DNA of 64,000 nucleotides from Lacinutrix algicola (GCF_001418085.1 NZ_LIQH01000034.1:1-64000), one strand, 5' to 3'; numbered from the stretch's first letter, positions 8,152 to 17,256 are shown. Translations and numbers: made by a program. The notes: generated by a model not told the origin, from the sequence alone.

Positions 8152-8589
8152 TTAATTATCGTATAATTCCTGATAAACTGGATCTAGTAAATTAATAATA
8201 TCAGTACTTGAATCTTCTAAAAAATAAAGTTGATTATACTGCCATTCATCATCTACTTTTTCTGCATTAACAACAATTACTCCTTCTCCATTAGGTCCTT
8301 TTATAGGTATATTTAATTCTGCAGTGCTATATCCGTTTTTATAACTATAATTTGTACTTCCCATACCATCACTCTCGATTGGCTCACCTAAAAAACCAAT
8401 AACTTCTTCGTTTTCTATAGCTTGAGAAAAGGCATAAATATAAGGTTCGGATTCTGAAATAGAGTCCGATATTTTATAAAAAGCTCCAACAATTACTAAT
8501 ATTACAACGACAATTATAGACAGACAACCTCCTCCAAGTAACCATCCCCAATTTCTACTAAACCAACTCTTTTGTCTTGTTTCTTCCAT
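8152..8589 (-). CDS. Coa1-like membrane-anchored protein
   Basis: A 145-residue protein with a short cytoplasmic N-terminus, one transmembrane helix at about 15-38 (WLLGGGCLSIIVVVILVIVG) and an extracytoplasmic domain. The pattern EEVIGFLGEPIE, then YSYKNGYSTAELNIPIKGPNGEG and VVNAEK, resembles the cytochrome oxidase complex assembly protein 1 (Coa1) family found in many Bacteroidota. In these bacteria a role in oxidase assembly is unproven. It is convergent with the DUF2007 gene. Confidence 0.72.
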   Translation of the reverse strand: MEETRQKSWFSRNWGWLLGGGCLSIIVVVILVIVGAFYKISDSISESEPYIYAFSQAIENEEVIGFLGEPIESDGMGSTNYSYKNGYSTAELNIPIKGPNGEGVIVVNAEKVDDEWQYNQLYFLEDSSTDIINLLDPVYQELYDN

Positions 8590-8902
8590 ATTAATTTCTA
8601 TTAAAAGCCCTTCCGAATCTATCGGGATTAATAATTACATTCTTCAATATAAGTATTCATTTTCAAGAATTTGTTACATGAATAAAAATAAATTTCTAAG
8701 CATTATAAACATATTTTGTTAATCATTTTTATAATGGAAGAAAACTAGTGTCTGTAAAATACATTTCTACCTAAATATGAATGGCAAAAAATAGTTTGTA
8801 ACAAATCAACTACAATAACTACATATAAATAGAGTGCAGATAAAACGCTCTTTACTTTTCAAAAAGTAGTATATTTCATTTTTTAACTAACAACGCTTTA
8901 TT
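8590..8902. other. 313-base intergenic region between divergent genes
   Basis: No coding potential is seen. The right half has two small dyads just upstream of the NfeD-like gene: AGAGTG/CGCTCT around 8832-8853 and a near-perfect TACTTTT/AAAAGTA palindrome around 8855-8870, followed by a TATATTTC box that could be a weak -7 element. Nothing recognisable is seen in the left half. Confidence 0.4.
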
Positions 8903-9475
8903 ATGACAGATTGGTTCTTTAGCCTAGAATTATTTCCAAAAATATATTGGAGTATAGCATTATTAGGTTCAGTTATTTTCATTTTTACTACAATTTCTAC
9001 TTTTATTGGTGGTGATGCAGACGATTTTGGTGATGTAGATTCAGACATTGAAGCAGATACTGGTATTGGTTTTCAGTTTATAACTTTTAGAAATTTAGTA
9101 GGTTTTTTTACTTTATTTGGCTGGAGTGGTATTGCATGTATAGATGCTGGATTCTCTAAACCATTAACAATAATTATCTCTTTAATTTGCGGATTAATTA
9201 TGATGACTATAATGGCTGCCATGTTTTTTTACATGAACAAACTTAGCGATAGCGGAACCATGAAATTTAAAAATGCCATAAATGAAGTTGGCGAAGTTTA
9301 TTTAACCGTTGGAGCAAAACGCTCTACAATAGGAAAAGCACACGTTAAAATCCAAGGTGCACTAAGAGAATTAGAAGCCTTAACAGACAGCGAAACCGAT
9401 TTAAAATCTGGCACAGTAATTAAAGTAAAAGACATTACCGATAACGGCATATTAATTATAGAGAAATTAAACTAA
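8903..9475 (+). CDS. NfeD-like / YuaF-type membrane protein with OB-fold
   Basis: A 190-residue protein with three hydrophobic segments (about 12-34, 58-80 and 88-112) and a C-terminal OB-like beta domain (residues about 125-190: NEVGEVYLTVGAKRSTIGKAHV onward to TVIKVKDITDNGILIIEKL). An acidic loop rich in Asp follows the first helix. It matches the NfeD/YuaF family, which is encoded next to flotillins in many bacteria, and the flotillin gene follows after 15 bases. It probably acts with the flotillin in membrane microdomain organisation (inference from family). Confidence 0.82.
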   Translation: MTDWFFSLELFPKIYWSIALLGSVIFIFTTISTFIGGDADDFGDVDSDIEADTGIGFQFITFRNLVGFFTLFGWSGIACIDAGFSKPLTIIISLICGLIMMTIMAAMFFYMNKLSDSGTMKFKNAINEVGEVYLTVGAKRSTIGKAHVKIQGALRELEALTDSETDLKSGTVIKVKDITDNGILIIEKLN

Positions 9476-9490
9476 AAAACCACAAAACTT

Positions 9491-10909
9491 ATGATGTTAA
9501 CCATTCAAGACGCCTTTAATTTTGGCTTTCCAATTGCAATTATTTTTGCAATCCTATTTGTTTTCGTATTTCTAATAGTCCTTGTTAAACGCTACAAACG
9601 TTGTCCTTCAGACAGAATTCTAGTTGTTTATGGTAAAGTAGGTGGCGGACAATCTGCCAAATGTATCCATGGTGGAGCAGCCTTTATTTATCCTGTAATT
9701 CAAGATTATCAATTTTTAGATTTAACACCAATTTCTATTGAGGTTAATTTAGTAAATGCATTATCTAAACAAAACATTCGTGTAAATGTACCATCGCGTT
9801 TTACTATTGGTGTCTCTACAGAACCAGGTATTATGCAAAATGCTGCCGAAAGACTTTTAGGTCTTAACCAAAACGATATACAAGAGTTAGCCCAAGAAAT
9901 TATTTTTGGTCAGTTACGTTTAGTTGTAGCTTCTATGGATATTGAAGAAATTAACAACGATAGAGATAAGTTTTTAACTAACATTTCTCAAAGTGTAGAA
10001 TCTGAATTAAAGAAAGTAGGTTTAAAACTAATTAACGTAAACATTACAGATATTGTAGATGAGTCTGGATACATTGAAGCTTTAGGTAAAGAAGCCGCAG
10101 CTCACGCAATAAACGCAGCACGTAAATCGGTTGCCGAGAAAACTAGAGATGGATCTATTGGTGAAGCAAATGCTGTACAAGATGAAAGAACCCAAGTTGC
10201 CGCAGCAAATGCACAAGCAGTAGAAGGTGAAAACACAGCCAAAATTGCAGTTGCAAATTCCGATTCTTTACGTCGTCAACGTGAAGCTGAAGCAGAACGC
10301 GTAGCAATAGCATCAGAAAAAGTACAAACAGCAAAAGCGTTACAAGAGTCTTATGCTGCAGAAAAGGAAGCAGAAACAGCAAGAGCAGATAGAGAACGTT
10401 CTTCTCAAGAAGCAGATATTATTGTACCAGCAGAAATTGATAAAAGAAAAGTAGAAATTGATGCTGAAGCTGAAGCTGAACAAATAAGAAGACGTGCAAA
10501 AGGTGAAGCTGATGCGATACTATTTAAAGCGCAAGCTGAAGCACAAGGTCAGTTTGAAATCTTAACCAAGCAAGCCGCTGGTATGGAACAAATTGTAAAA
10601 GCTGCCGGTAATAACTCTAAAGACGCTGTATTATTATTAATTGCAGATAAGTTACCTGAGTTAGTAAAAATGCAATCTGATGCAATCAAAAATATTAAAA
10701 TTGACAAAGTTACTGTTTGGGAAAATGGTGGTGGAAAAGACGGAAAATCGTCTACTGCGAATTTCCTTTCTGGATTATATAAATCGGTACCACCTTTACA
10801 AGAAATGTTTAATATGGCAGGAATGGAATTGCCAGAATATTTAAAAGGTAAAGATGTAAAAAGTGATGCTGAAGCGGAAATTATAGAAGACAATAACCCA
10901 AAAGCATAA
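9491..10909 (+). CDS. Flotillin family protein
   Basis: A 472-residue flotillin (FloT/YuaG-like). An N-terminal hydrophobic helix lies at about 15-33. The SPFH/PHB domain starts RCPSDRILVVYGKVGGGQSAKCIHGGAAFI and extends to about residue 190. A long alanine- and glutamate-rich coiled coil with EA/AE repeats runs over about 215-350. The C-terminal domain contains LLIADKLPELVKMQSDAIKNI. Flotillins oligomerise to form functional membrane microdomains. An ATG one codon later (9494) is an equally possible start. It is cotranscribed with the NfeD-like gene. Confidence 0.93.
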   Translation: MMLTIQDAFNFGFPIAIIFAILFVFVFLIVLVKRYKRCPSDRILVVYGKVGGGQSAKCIHGGAAFIYPVIQDYQFLDLTPISIEVNLVNALSKQNIRVNVPSRFTIGVSTEPGIMQNAAERLLGLNQNDIQELAQEIIFGQLRLVVASMDIEEINNDRDKFLTNISQSVESELKKVGLKLINVNITDIVDESGYIEALGKEAAAHAINAARKSVAEKTRDGSIGEANAVQDERTQVAAANAQAVEGENTAKIAVANSDSLRRQREAEAERVAIASEKVQTAKALQESYAAEKEAETARADRERSSQEADIIVPAEIDKRKVEIDAEAEAEQIRRRAKGEADAILFKAQAEAQGQFEILTKQAAGMEQIVKAAGNNSKDAVLLLIADKLPELVKMQSDAIKNIKIDKVTVWENGGGKDGKSSTANFLSGLYKSVPPLQEMFNMAGMELPEYLKGKDVKSDAEAEIIEDNNPKA

Positions 10910-10923
10910 TCAATATTAAATTT

Positions 10924-11044
10924 TAGAGGCTATTTAAAAATGTTATTCTGAATAAAATGAAGCACCTGTTAAAACATTAATTTACTGTTTTAACGCATTA
11001 AAACACTTCACTTTACTCTAAATACTATTTTTAAAAAGCCTCTT
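10924..11044. repeat. Long imperfect palindrome (hairpin element)
   Basis: AGAGGCT at 10924 and AGCCTCT ending near 11044 close an inverted repeat of about 120 bases. Outer arms of about 38 bases match with few mismatches, and an inner perfect GTTAAAAC/GTTTTAAC stem is present. Phrases such as TTATTCTGAATAAAATGAAG resemble interspersed palindromic repeats common in Flavobacteriaceae intergenic DNA. It may also end flotillin transcription. Confidence 0.55.
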
Positions 11045-11130
11045 TTTCTATACAACACATTTAAAGTAAATACTTCAAGTTAAAAAATGAAGAAAAAAAA
11101 GGCAGACAACAAAAAAAGTATAGAAAAAGG

Positions 11131-12054
11131 TTGAATCCAACTCAAAAAATAGTTCTTACTATATTAAGTATATTTGCTATTGCTGCAATTTTTGCTGTTA
11201 TTTTTCAAAATCCAGAAATTATTCTTTTTACTTTCTTTCTTGGGTTTCCAATAGCTTTTGCACTTGTAGGGATTTATATTTTACGCTCAAGAATAAGTTT
11301 TATAAAAAAGGCAGACACGTTTTTAGATACTTTTATGAGTTCTAATAATGATAATATTATTGCTCCTAATCAGCAATTCTATTTCAACCCAATGTATTAC
11401 CATCTCTTTTTAATACTACTGGCTTTATTAAATATTCTTTTTTCAGAATTAGGAATGGAAAAATACAACGATTCGTTGTACAACCGTTTTTATGAAGATG
11501 TTTCTTTTCAAATAACAATTGCCTTTTTATTCGCTATTATTGGTTTTTTTAATCCTTATTTAAAAATTCCTCTACGTGTAAAAGACGCCATTAGAAAACG
11601 ATATAAAAAGTTAGATAACCTTCTTTCAAATGACAGAAAAATATACACCTCCAGAGTTTTAGCTTGTATTATTGTTGTACTATTTTTTATTTATAAGGAG
11701 TGGTTAGTCTTTCCTAACCTATTTCAAGATAATTTAATATCTAAAGGTATTGATATCACTCTATTATTTTTTGTATTCAATAGTATCTTTCAAATGATTA
11801 GAAATGCAAAACAATTTTTACTCAGTAATATATTTAGAGTCATTAAATTATTTACAATTCTTACTTCTTCTCTATTCGTACTAGTACCTTTGGTTCCTTT
11901 AACAATCATTTCGCTTCATCTTTTAGATATAGATGAAAGAAATATCAACTTACTACCTTTTCCTTTTATAGGTTTTAATATTATTATGGTTTATGTAGAA
12001 TACACTTTAAACAAAACAAATAAAGAGTCTAAAACAATTACTGAAACTAAATAA
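11131..12054 (+). CDS. Hypothetical multi-pass membrane protein
   Basis: A 307-residue protein with about seven hydrophobic segments and a basic cytoplasmic loop (KDAIRKRYKKLDNLL); no family recognised. The only in-frame start is TTG at 11131. Upstream, an ATG at 11087 opens a 15-codon reading frame that ends in a TGA overlapping this TTG. If the A8 run at 11093-11100 had one more A, the ATG would read straight into this protein with a Lys/Arg-rich N-terminus. The true start may therefore be 11087 with a frameshift (see findings). It is followed by a bidirectional terminator. Confidence 0.62.
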   Translation: MNPTQKIVLTILSIFAIAAIFAVIFQNPEIILFTFFLGFPIAFALVGIYILRSRISFIKKADTFLDTFMSSNNDNIIAPNQQFYFNPMYYHLFLILLALLNILFSELGMEKYNDSLYNRFYEDVSFQITIAFLFAIIGFFNPYLKIPLRVKDAIRKRYKKLDNLLSNDRKIYTSRVLACIIVVLFFIYKEWLVFPNLFQDNLISKGIDITLLFFVFNSIFQMIRNAKQFLLSNIFRVIKLFTILTSSLFVLVPLVPLTIISLHLLDIDERNINLLPFPFIGFNIIMVYVEYTLNKTNKESKTITETK

Positions 12055-12145
12055 CTTTAAAGTCAGAAAAAGTTTGGACAAAACTAATATAACGTACCTT
12101 TTAAATAGTAAATATTTTTACAAATTATACTAATTAATTTATATA

Positions 12146-12177
12146 AAAAATGCTTCAATTTTCATCGAAGCATTTTT
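12146..12177. terminator. Bidirectional intrinsic terminator
   Basis: AAAAATGCTTC (12146-12156) and GAAGCATTTTT (12167-12177) form a perfect 11-bp stem with a 10-base loop, between two convergent genes. Confidence 0.75.
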
Positions 12178-12195
12178 ATTTGAAATAGGATAAAC

Positions 12196-12492
12196 TTATT
12201 TACAGTTTCCTGACATTTCTAATTTTTCAAATCCTACAATAAAAGCAGTTGCAGATACTGTAGTAGTAATATTTGTTACACCATTAGTACATTTACCGTT
12301 TAATTCTGCCATAGCAGTTTTTGCCTCTTGCTGAGTATCCATTGGTGTAAAACCAAAAATGTTAGTTGATTTTTTTACAACTTTCACTTCTTTCCCTGCA
12401 GATACATACTCTGAAGGTGTTGAAACTAAACCTGCAACTCCACAACTTGACATCATAACTGCAACAGCCATTAATCCTAATACTTTTTTCAT
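12196..12492 (-). CDS. Small hypothetical lipoprotein
   Basis: A 98-residue lipoprotein precursor: MKKVLGLMAVAVMMSSCG places the lipid-modified Cys at residue 17. The mature part has a central strand-rich region and three further cysteines or near-terminal Cys (GKCTNG, SGNCK), two of which could form a disulfide. No named family was recognised. It is monocistronic, bounded by the shared terminator at 12146 and the MocR-like gene upstream. Confidence 0.65.
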   Translation of the reverse strand: MKKVLGLMAVAVMMSSCGVAGLVSTPSEYVSAGKEVKVVKKSTNIFGFTPMDTQQEAKTAMAELNGKCTNGVTNITTTVSATAFIVGFEKLEMSGNCK

Positions 12493-12607
12493 CTTAAAAA
12501 TTTTGATTTGTTAATATTGATAATCAAACATAATTCTTTTCCATTTAATAAATGAGTAAAAGGAAATGTTATTAACTGATTTATTTCTACACTAAATAAC
12601 AAACCTA

Positions 12608-14098
12608 CTACACTACCTCATCAAAAGAAATTTTTAAAATTTTAATAACGCTTTCAATTTCATCTTCGTTTAAATGCCCAAACCCTAATCTAATAGCACA
12701 TAGATCTTTATTTTGATACAGTATTGTTTTAGGTAAAAATAAATCGTGTGTTTTAGCCTTTTCAGCCAATTTAATAAGCGATATTCTAGGTTCAAAATTT
12801 AACCAAACTGCCAAACCACCTGTTGGTATTTGCCAGTTTGCATAATCTTTAAAATAAACACTTAAACAGGCACACAAATAATCGCGTCTTTGCTTATAAA
12901 TAGTAATGTTCTTTTTAATCAATCGGTGTATTTCACCTTCACTAATAAGCTCTGTTAGTATTTGCTTTTGTATTAAATCACCTTGCTTATCTAGTATTTG
13001 CAAATAGTTTTTGGCTTCATTAATAATGTTTTCTGGAGCGACTACAAATCCTATTTGAAAACTTGGAAAAAACGATTGTCCTAATCGTCCTAAATAAATA
13101 ACCACACCTTGTCCATCAGCACTTGTCATAGGCACCATCGCAGAGCCACTAAACTGAAAATCGTAATCAAAATCGTCCTCTATAATAGCAAACTTATATG
13201 CCTTTGCTAGTTGTAATAATTTTAAACGCCTTTCCGCAGTAAGCGTTACCGTTGTTGGATATTGTCTATGTGCACAAACATACACACAACGAATACTATT
13301 TTTTGTAAAGTTTTTTTCAATAAAATCAACATCAATACCATGCGCATCTACAGGAATCGTTATAATGTTGGCTCCAGCTTGCTGAAAAATCATATTGGAT
13401 TTATAATGACTTAAATGACCAACAAGCACAACATCGTTTTCTTGTATTAAAAGTTGAGAGACAATATATAAGCTCATTTCGGTACTACGTGTACTTACTA
13501 TGTTGCTTGGTTTTATATGAAATCCTCTCGTGGCATTTAAATAATTACATAACTGTTTACTAAAAGTAGTATTAGATTCCGCTTGTGCTTGATTCCACTT
13601 CGAAACTAACGATGCACGTTTCATAGATGCACTATACCATTTAGAAAACTGATGTGTAGGATGCAATCTTAAATCAGGTTTCCCATCGTTAATTACATAT
13701 TTACGTATTGAAGACTCTTCGGTAGAAGCTAAATTAAAAGACGATTGAAACGGAAATCCTGCTATTTCTGGATATTCTTTTATTTTTTCTAAGCCTTGAA
13801 CCACACCTTTTATAGCAGCTGTTTTTTTTTCTGGCATTAAAACAAACGTTCCTTTATTAGCAACAATATCTACCCAACCTTGTGAGGCTAGCTCATCGTA
13901 CACAGCAACTGCGGTATTTCTATTAATAGATAATAGCACACTAAATTTCCTAGTTCCCGGTAACGCAGTTCCTTCTGGTAAATAGCCACGCTGTATGGCA
14001 TTAATAATTTCTTGAGCTATTTGAATATAGATTGCAGTATTCGGAGATTTTTCGAAATAAATTAAAGATTTTAATATGTCGTCAACCGGACTACTCAT
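12608..14098 (-). CDS. MocR/PdxR-type regulator lacking the PLP lysine
   Basis: A 496-residue GntR-like winged-helix regulator fused to a fold-type I aminotransferase domain. The HTH lies at residues about 15-85 (IYIQIAQEIINAI, LPGTRKFSVLLSINRNTAVAVY), and the aminotransferase-like domain spans about 120-490 (IIEDDFDYDFQFSG). Where the family has GxFSKxLxPxxRIGY with the Schiff-base lysine, this protein reads GRLGQSFFPSFQIGF: the lysine is Gln341 and the phosphate-region arginine is also Gln. Covalent PLP binding is therefore unlikely. It is divergent from the TonB receptor at 14177, 78 bases away, and probably regulates it. Confidence 0.85.
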   Translation of the reverse strand: MSSPVDDILKSLIYFEKSPNTAIYIQIAQEIINAIQRGYLPEGTALPGTRKFSVLLSINRNTAVAVYDELASQGWVDIVANKGTFVLMPEKKTAAIKGVVQGLEKIKEYPEIAGFPFQSSFNLASTEESSIRKYVINDGKPDLRLHPTHQFSKWYSASMKRASLVSKWNQAQAESNTTFSKQLCNYLNATRGFHIKPSNIVSTRSTEMSLYIVSQLLIQENDVVLVGHLSHYKSNMIFQQAGANIITIPVDAHGIDVDFIEKNFTKNSIRCVYVCAHRQYPTTVTLTAERRLKLLQLAKAYKFAIIEDDFDYDFQFSGSAMVPMTSADGQGVVIYLGRLGQSFFPSFQIGFVVAPENIINEAKNYLQILDKQGDLIQKQILTELISEGEIHRLIKKNITIYKQRRDYLCACLSVYFKDYANWQIPTGGLAVWLNFEPRISLIKLAEKAKTHDLFLPKTILYQNKDLCAIRLGFGHLNEDEIESVIKILKISFDEVV

Positions 14099-14176
14099 TG
14101 TTTTAAAACTGGACTACTTTAATGATCCGGAAAGTTACGAATTTTGCCGCGTTAAAAAACACCTATATATTTTATT

Positions 14177-15991
14177 ATGAAATTAAACCCTTTTTTTATT
14201 TTACTTGCCATGTTAGCTATTACAACGCAAGCACAAGAATTCCAAAATCAAAAACTAGATTCTGTAATTATTACATCTACAAGAATAGATTTACCATTCT
14301 CAGAAAATTCTAGAACCATAACAGTAATTAGCCAAGAAGACATTAAAAAAAGTGCAACAACAAACGTTGCCGATTTATTACAACAAGTTGCAGGAGTAGA
14401 CGTAAGACGTCGTGGGACTTCTGGAATGCAAGCAGATCTATACATTCGTGGTGGTGGTTTTGACCAAACATTATTATTAGTAGATGGCATAAAGGTTGAA
14501 GATTCTCAAACAGGACATCATACCATGAATATGGCTTTACCTATTGAAGTTATCGAGCGTATAGAAGTTATTAAAGGCCCAGCAGCAAGAGTATTTGGGC
14601 AAAATGCATTTACAGGAGCTGTTAACATAGTAACCAAAAAAAATATTGGAGATTTAGTTTCCTTAGGTGTACAGTCAGGATCTTATGGCCAACTTAATGG
14701 TTCTGTTATGGTTGGGAGTCAATTAGAAAAATCTTCGCATATAATTCAAGTTTCTAGAAATACTTCTCAAGGATATAGACATAATACAGATTATGATAAT
14801 CAGAACTATTTTCTAAAAAGCTCATTCGATACTAACAAAGCTCCTATAAATGTGATTGCTTCGTTTCAAGAAAGAAAATTTGGTGCTAATGGTTTTTATG
14901 CTAGTCCAACAGCAATTAATCAATACGAAGAGACACAGGCTAGCTTAATTGGTATTACCACCAAAATTAAAAAAGAAAACTTAACTCTTAAGCCTAAATT
15001 ATATTGGAAACGTAACCAAGATATGTACGTTTTTATAAGAGATAATCCTTCTGTTTATAGAAACTTACATATTACTAATAAAGTTGGAGCTGCCTTAGAT
15101 GCTTCTTACAAGTCTAACCTTGGTGTAACAGGTTTTGGAGTAGATGTAGCGAAAGTGTACTTATCTAGTAATAATTTAGGATCTAGAAATAGATTTATGA
15201 CAACCTTATTTTTAGAACACCGTTTTAAATTAGCAGATGATAAATTAGATATCACTCCAGGTATTGCTGTTAATTATTTTTCAGATTTTAAATTTCAAGC
15301 TTTTCCAGGTTTAGACATTGGCTATAAAATAAACGATGATATAAAAATTTATGGAAACATTGGTTACACGTATAGAATACCTACATATACCGATTTGTTC
15401 TATAGCGACCCAACAACATTAGGTGACGAAAACTTAGATCCAGAAGAAGCTATTGCTCAAGAATTAGGTATAAAGTACAACAATGGAAACTTTAATGCTT
15501 CTCTTGCTGCTTTTAATAGAGACTCTAAAAAACTAATCGATTTTGTAAAAGAAAACGAAGCCGATTTATGGCAAGCAACCAACATTAGAGATTTAAATAC
15601 TAAAGGAATTGAAGTAAATGCATCGTACGGTTTCAAGCTTGCTGGTTATAACCAAGCCATAAAAACAGGATATACTTTTTTAGAAGATGATTTAAAAGCA
15701 GTACCAAGTAACTTCTCTAGATACTCTATCAACTCTTTAAAACATCATACAACAGCAAGCTTACAAACACAATTCTTTAAAAATCTTTCTCAAAACATTA
15801 TTTATAAATATGCAGAAAGAACTTCTGGAGAGAGCTATGCGGTTATAGATGCTAGTGTAAATTATAATTTAAAAGCCTTTGAAATTTCTGTAATTGCAAA
15901 TAACATTTTCAATACAGAATACACAGAAACTAACTTGGTACCAATGCCAAAAGGAAACTTGTTATTTGGTTTAAAATATAACCTTAAATAA
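14177..15991 (+). CDS. TonB-dependent outer membrane receptor (BtuB-sized)
   Basis: A 604-residue outer membrane barrel. A signal peptide ends at TQAQ (about residue 20), followed by a TonB-box-like DSVIITSTR and a plug domain (about 40-150) with DLLQQVAGVDVRRRG, LYIRGGGFDQTLLLVDG and IEVIKGPARVFG-like motifs, then the barrel ending in the aromatic strand LLFGLKYNLK. Size and plug resemble the vitamin B12/siderophore receptor class. There is no cobalamin riboswitch in the 78-base upstream gap, so substrate is open. Divergent pairing with the MocR-like gene suggests that regulator senses the imported compound (inference). Confidence 0.88.
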   Translation: MKLNPFFILLAMLAITTQAQEFQNQKLDSVIITSTRIDLPFSENSRTITVISQEDIKKSATTNVADLLQQVAGVDVRRRGTSGMQADLYIRGGGFDQTLLLVDGIKVEDSQTGHHTMNMALPIEVIERIEVIKGPAARVFGQNAFTGAVNIVTKKNIGDLVSLGVQSGSYGQLNGSVMVGSQLEKSSHIIQVSRNTSQGYRHNTDYDNQNYFLKSSFDTNKAPINVIASFQERKFGANGFYASPTAINQYEETQASLIGITTKIKKENLTLKPKLYWKRNQDMYVFIRDNPSVYRNLHITNKVGAALDASYKSNLGVTGFGVDVAKVYLSSNNLGSRNRFMTTLFLEHRFKLADDKLDITPGIAVNYFSDFKFQAFPGLDIGYKINDDIKIYGNIGYTYRIPTYTDLFYSDPTTLGDENLDPEEAIAQELGIKYNNGNFNASLAAFNRDSKKLIDFVKENEADLWQATNIRDLNTKGIEVNASYGFKLAGYNQAIKTGYTFLEDDLKAVPSNFSRYSINSLKHHTTASLQTQFFKNLSQNIIYKYAERTSGESYAVIDASVNYNLKAFEISVIANNIFNTEYTETNLVPMPKGNLLFGLKYNLK

Positions 15992-16020
15992 AAGCATACT
16001 ATAACTTAGTCAAACCACTT

Positions 16021-16058
16021 AAGCCCTATAGTTTTAAAACTATAGGGCTTATTTTTTT
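16021..16058 (+). terminator. Intrinsic terminator after the TonB receptor
   Basis: AAGCCCTATAG and CTATAGGGCTT form a perfect 11-bp stem with an 8-base loop, followed by a run of T. It separates the receptor from bioB. Confidence 0.85.
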
Positions 16059-16096
16059 ACATAAAGAAACAGAACCTTCAAATTATTTTATTTCCT

Positions 16097-17191
16097 ATGA
16101 GCAAGATTAGACACAACTGGACAACAGCACAAATTTTAGATATTTACAACAAACCGATGATGGAATTGCTTTATGAAGCGGCAACTGTACACCGATTGCA
16201 TCACGATCCAAATACAGTCCAGGTTAGCACATTAATATCTATTAAAACTGGAGGTTGCTCAGAAGATTGTGGCTACTGCCCGCAAGCAGCAAGATATCAT
16301 ACAGATGTAGAAGGAAACGACTTAATGACAATCCAACAAGTTAAAGCGCAAGCCTTACGTGCTAAGTCTGGAGGAAGCTCTCGAGTATGCATGGGAGCCG
16401 CTTGGAGAAATGTTAAAGACGGAGCAGAATTTGATCAGGTTTTAGAAATGGTTCGGACTATTAACAAACTAGATATGGAGGTTTGCTGTACCTTAGGAAT
16501 GGTTACCGAAAATCAAGCTAAAAGACTCGCTGAATCAGGTTTATATGCCTACAACCATAATTTAGATTCTTCTGAGGAATACTATAAAGAAGTGATATCA
16601 ACTCGTGGTTTTGAAGACCGTTTAAAAACAATAGATAACGTTAGAAAAACAAATGTAACAGTATGTTCTGGCGGAATTATTGGTATGGGAGAAAAAACCG
16701 AAGACCGTGCAGGAATGTTAGTCGCACTTTCTACATTAAACCCACAACCAGAATCCACTCCAATAAATGCATTAGTAGCCGTAGAAGGAACACCACTGGA
16801 AGACCAAAAACCTATTGAAATTTGGGATATGGTTAGAATGGTAGCTACTACAAGAATTGTTCTGCCAGAAACGCAAGTACGCTTAAGCGCAGGAAGAACA
16901 CAAATGTCTAGAGAAGGACAGGCAATGTGCTTTTTTGCTGGAGCGAATTCTATCTTTGCAGGTGATAAATTACTAACAACTCCTAATCCTGAAATTGAAG
17001 GAGATATGGAACTGTTTAAAACTCTAGGTTTAAAACCGCAAAAACCATTTACAAAAAAAGAACAACCACAAACTATTGAAGCAAAGGATTCTAAATTTGA
17101 AGCCATGGGAGAAAAACCAAAATGGACCAGACCAGACCACAAAATAGAGCGTAATGAATTAGCAAAACAAAACCGAAAACCCTTAAAATAG
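16097..17191 (+). CDS. bioB: Biotin synthase
   Basis: A radical SAM enzyme of 364 residues that inserts sulfur into dethiobiotin, the last step of biotin synthesis. The 4Fe-4S cysteine motif CSEDCGYCPQ is present, with TGGCSEDC context, GAAWRN, CCTLGM, YNHNLDSS and RLSAGR, all typical of BioB. The C-terminus extends about 20 charged residues beyond the E. coli enzyme. No other bio genes are nearby; it sits alone between the terminator at 16021 and the cupin-like gene. Confidence 0.96.
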   Translation: MSKIRHNWTTAQILDIYNKPMMELLYEAATVHRLHHDPNTVQVSTLISIKTGGCSEDCGYCPQAARYHTDVEGNDLMTIQQVKAQALRAKSGGSSRVCMGAAWRNVKDGAEFDQVLEMVRTINKLDMEVCCTLGMVTENQAKRLAESGLYAYNHNLDSSEEYYKEVISTRGFEDRLKTIDNVRKTNVTVCSGGIIGMGEKTEDRAGMLVALSTLNPQPESTPINALVAVEGTPLEDQKPIEIWDMVRMVATTRIVLPETQVRLSAGRTQMSREGQAMCFFAGANSIFAGDKLLTTPNPEIEGDMELFKTLGLKPQKPFTKKEQPQTIEAKDSKFEAMGEKPKWTRPDHKIERNELAKQNRKPLK

Positions 17192-17222
17192 TTAAAGTAC
17201 TACAATAGACTTTTAGTTTTGT

Positions 17223-17230
17223 TAACTTTG
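17223..17230 (+). promoter_or_regulatory. Putative -7 element before the JmjC/cupin gene
   Basis: TAACTTTG matches TAnnTTTG, 27 bases before the TTG start at 17257. No clear -33 TTG at the standard spacing was seen. Confidence 0.4.
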
Positions 17231-17256
17231 TGGGCTAAATTAACAATACTTTAAAC

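Noticed and set aside
9491-10909. Minus-strand open frames inside flotillin and the giant T9SS genes
   Set aside because: They are shadows of strongly supported genes, with low-complexity translations and no homology-like motifs.
14099-14176. Cobalamin riboswitch ahead of the BtuB-sized receptor
   Set aside because: The gap is only 78 bases and lacks a B12-box-like sequence.
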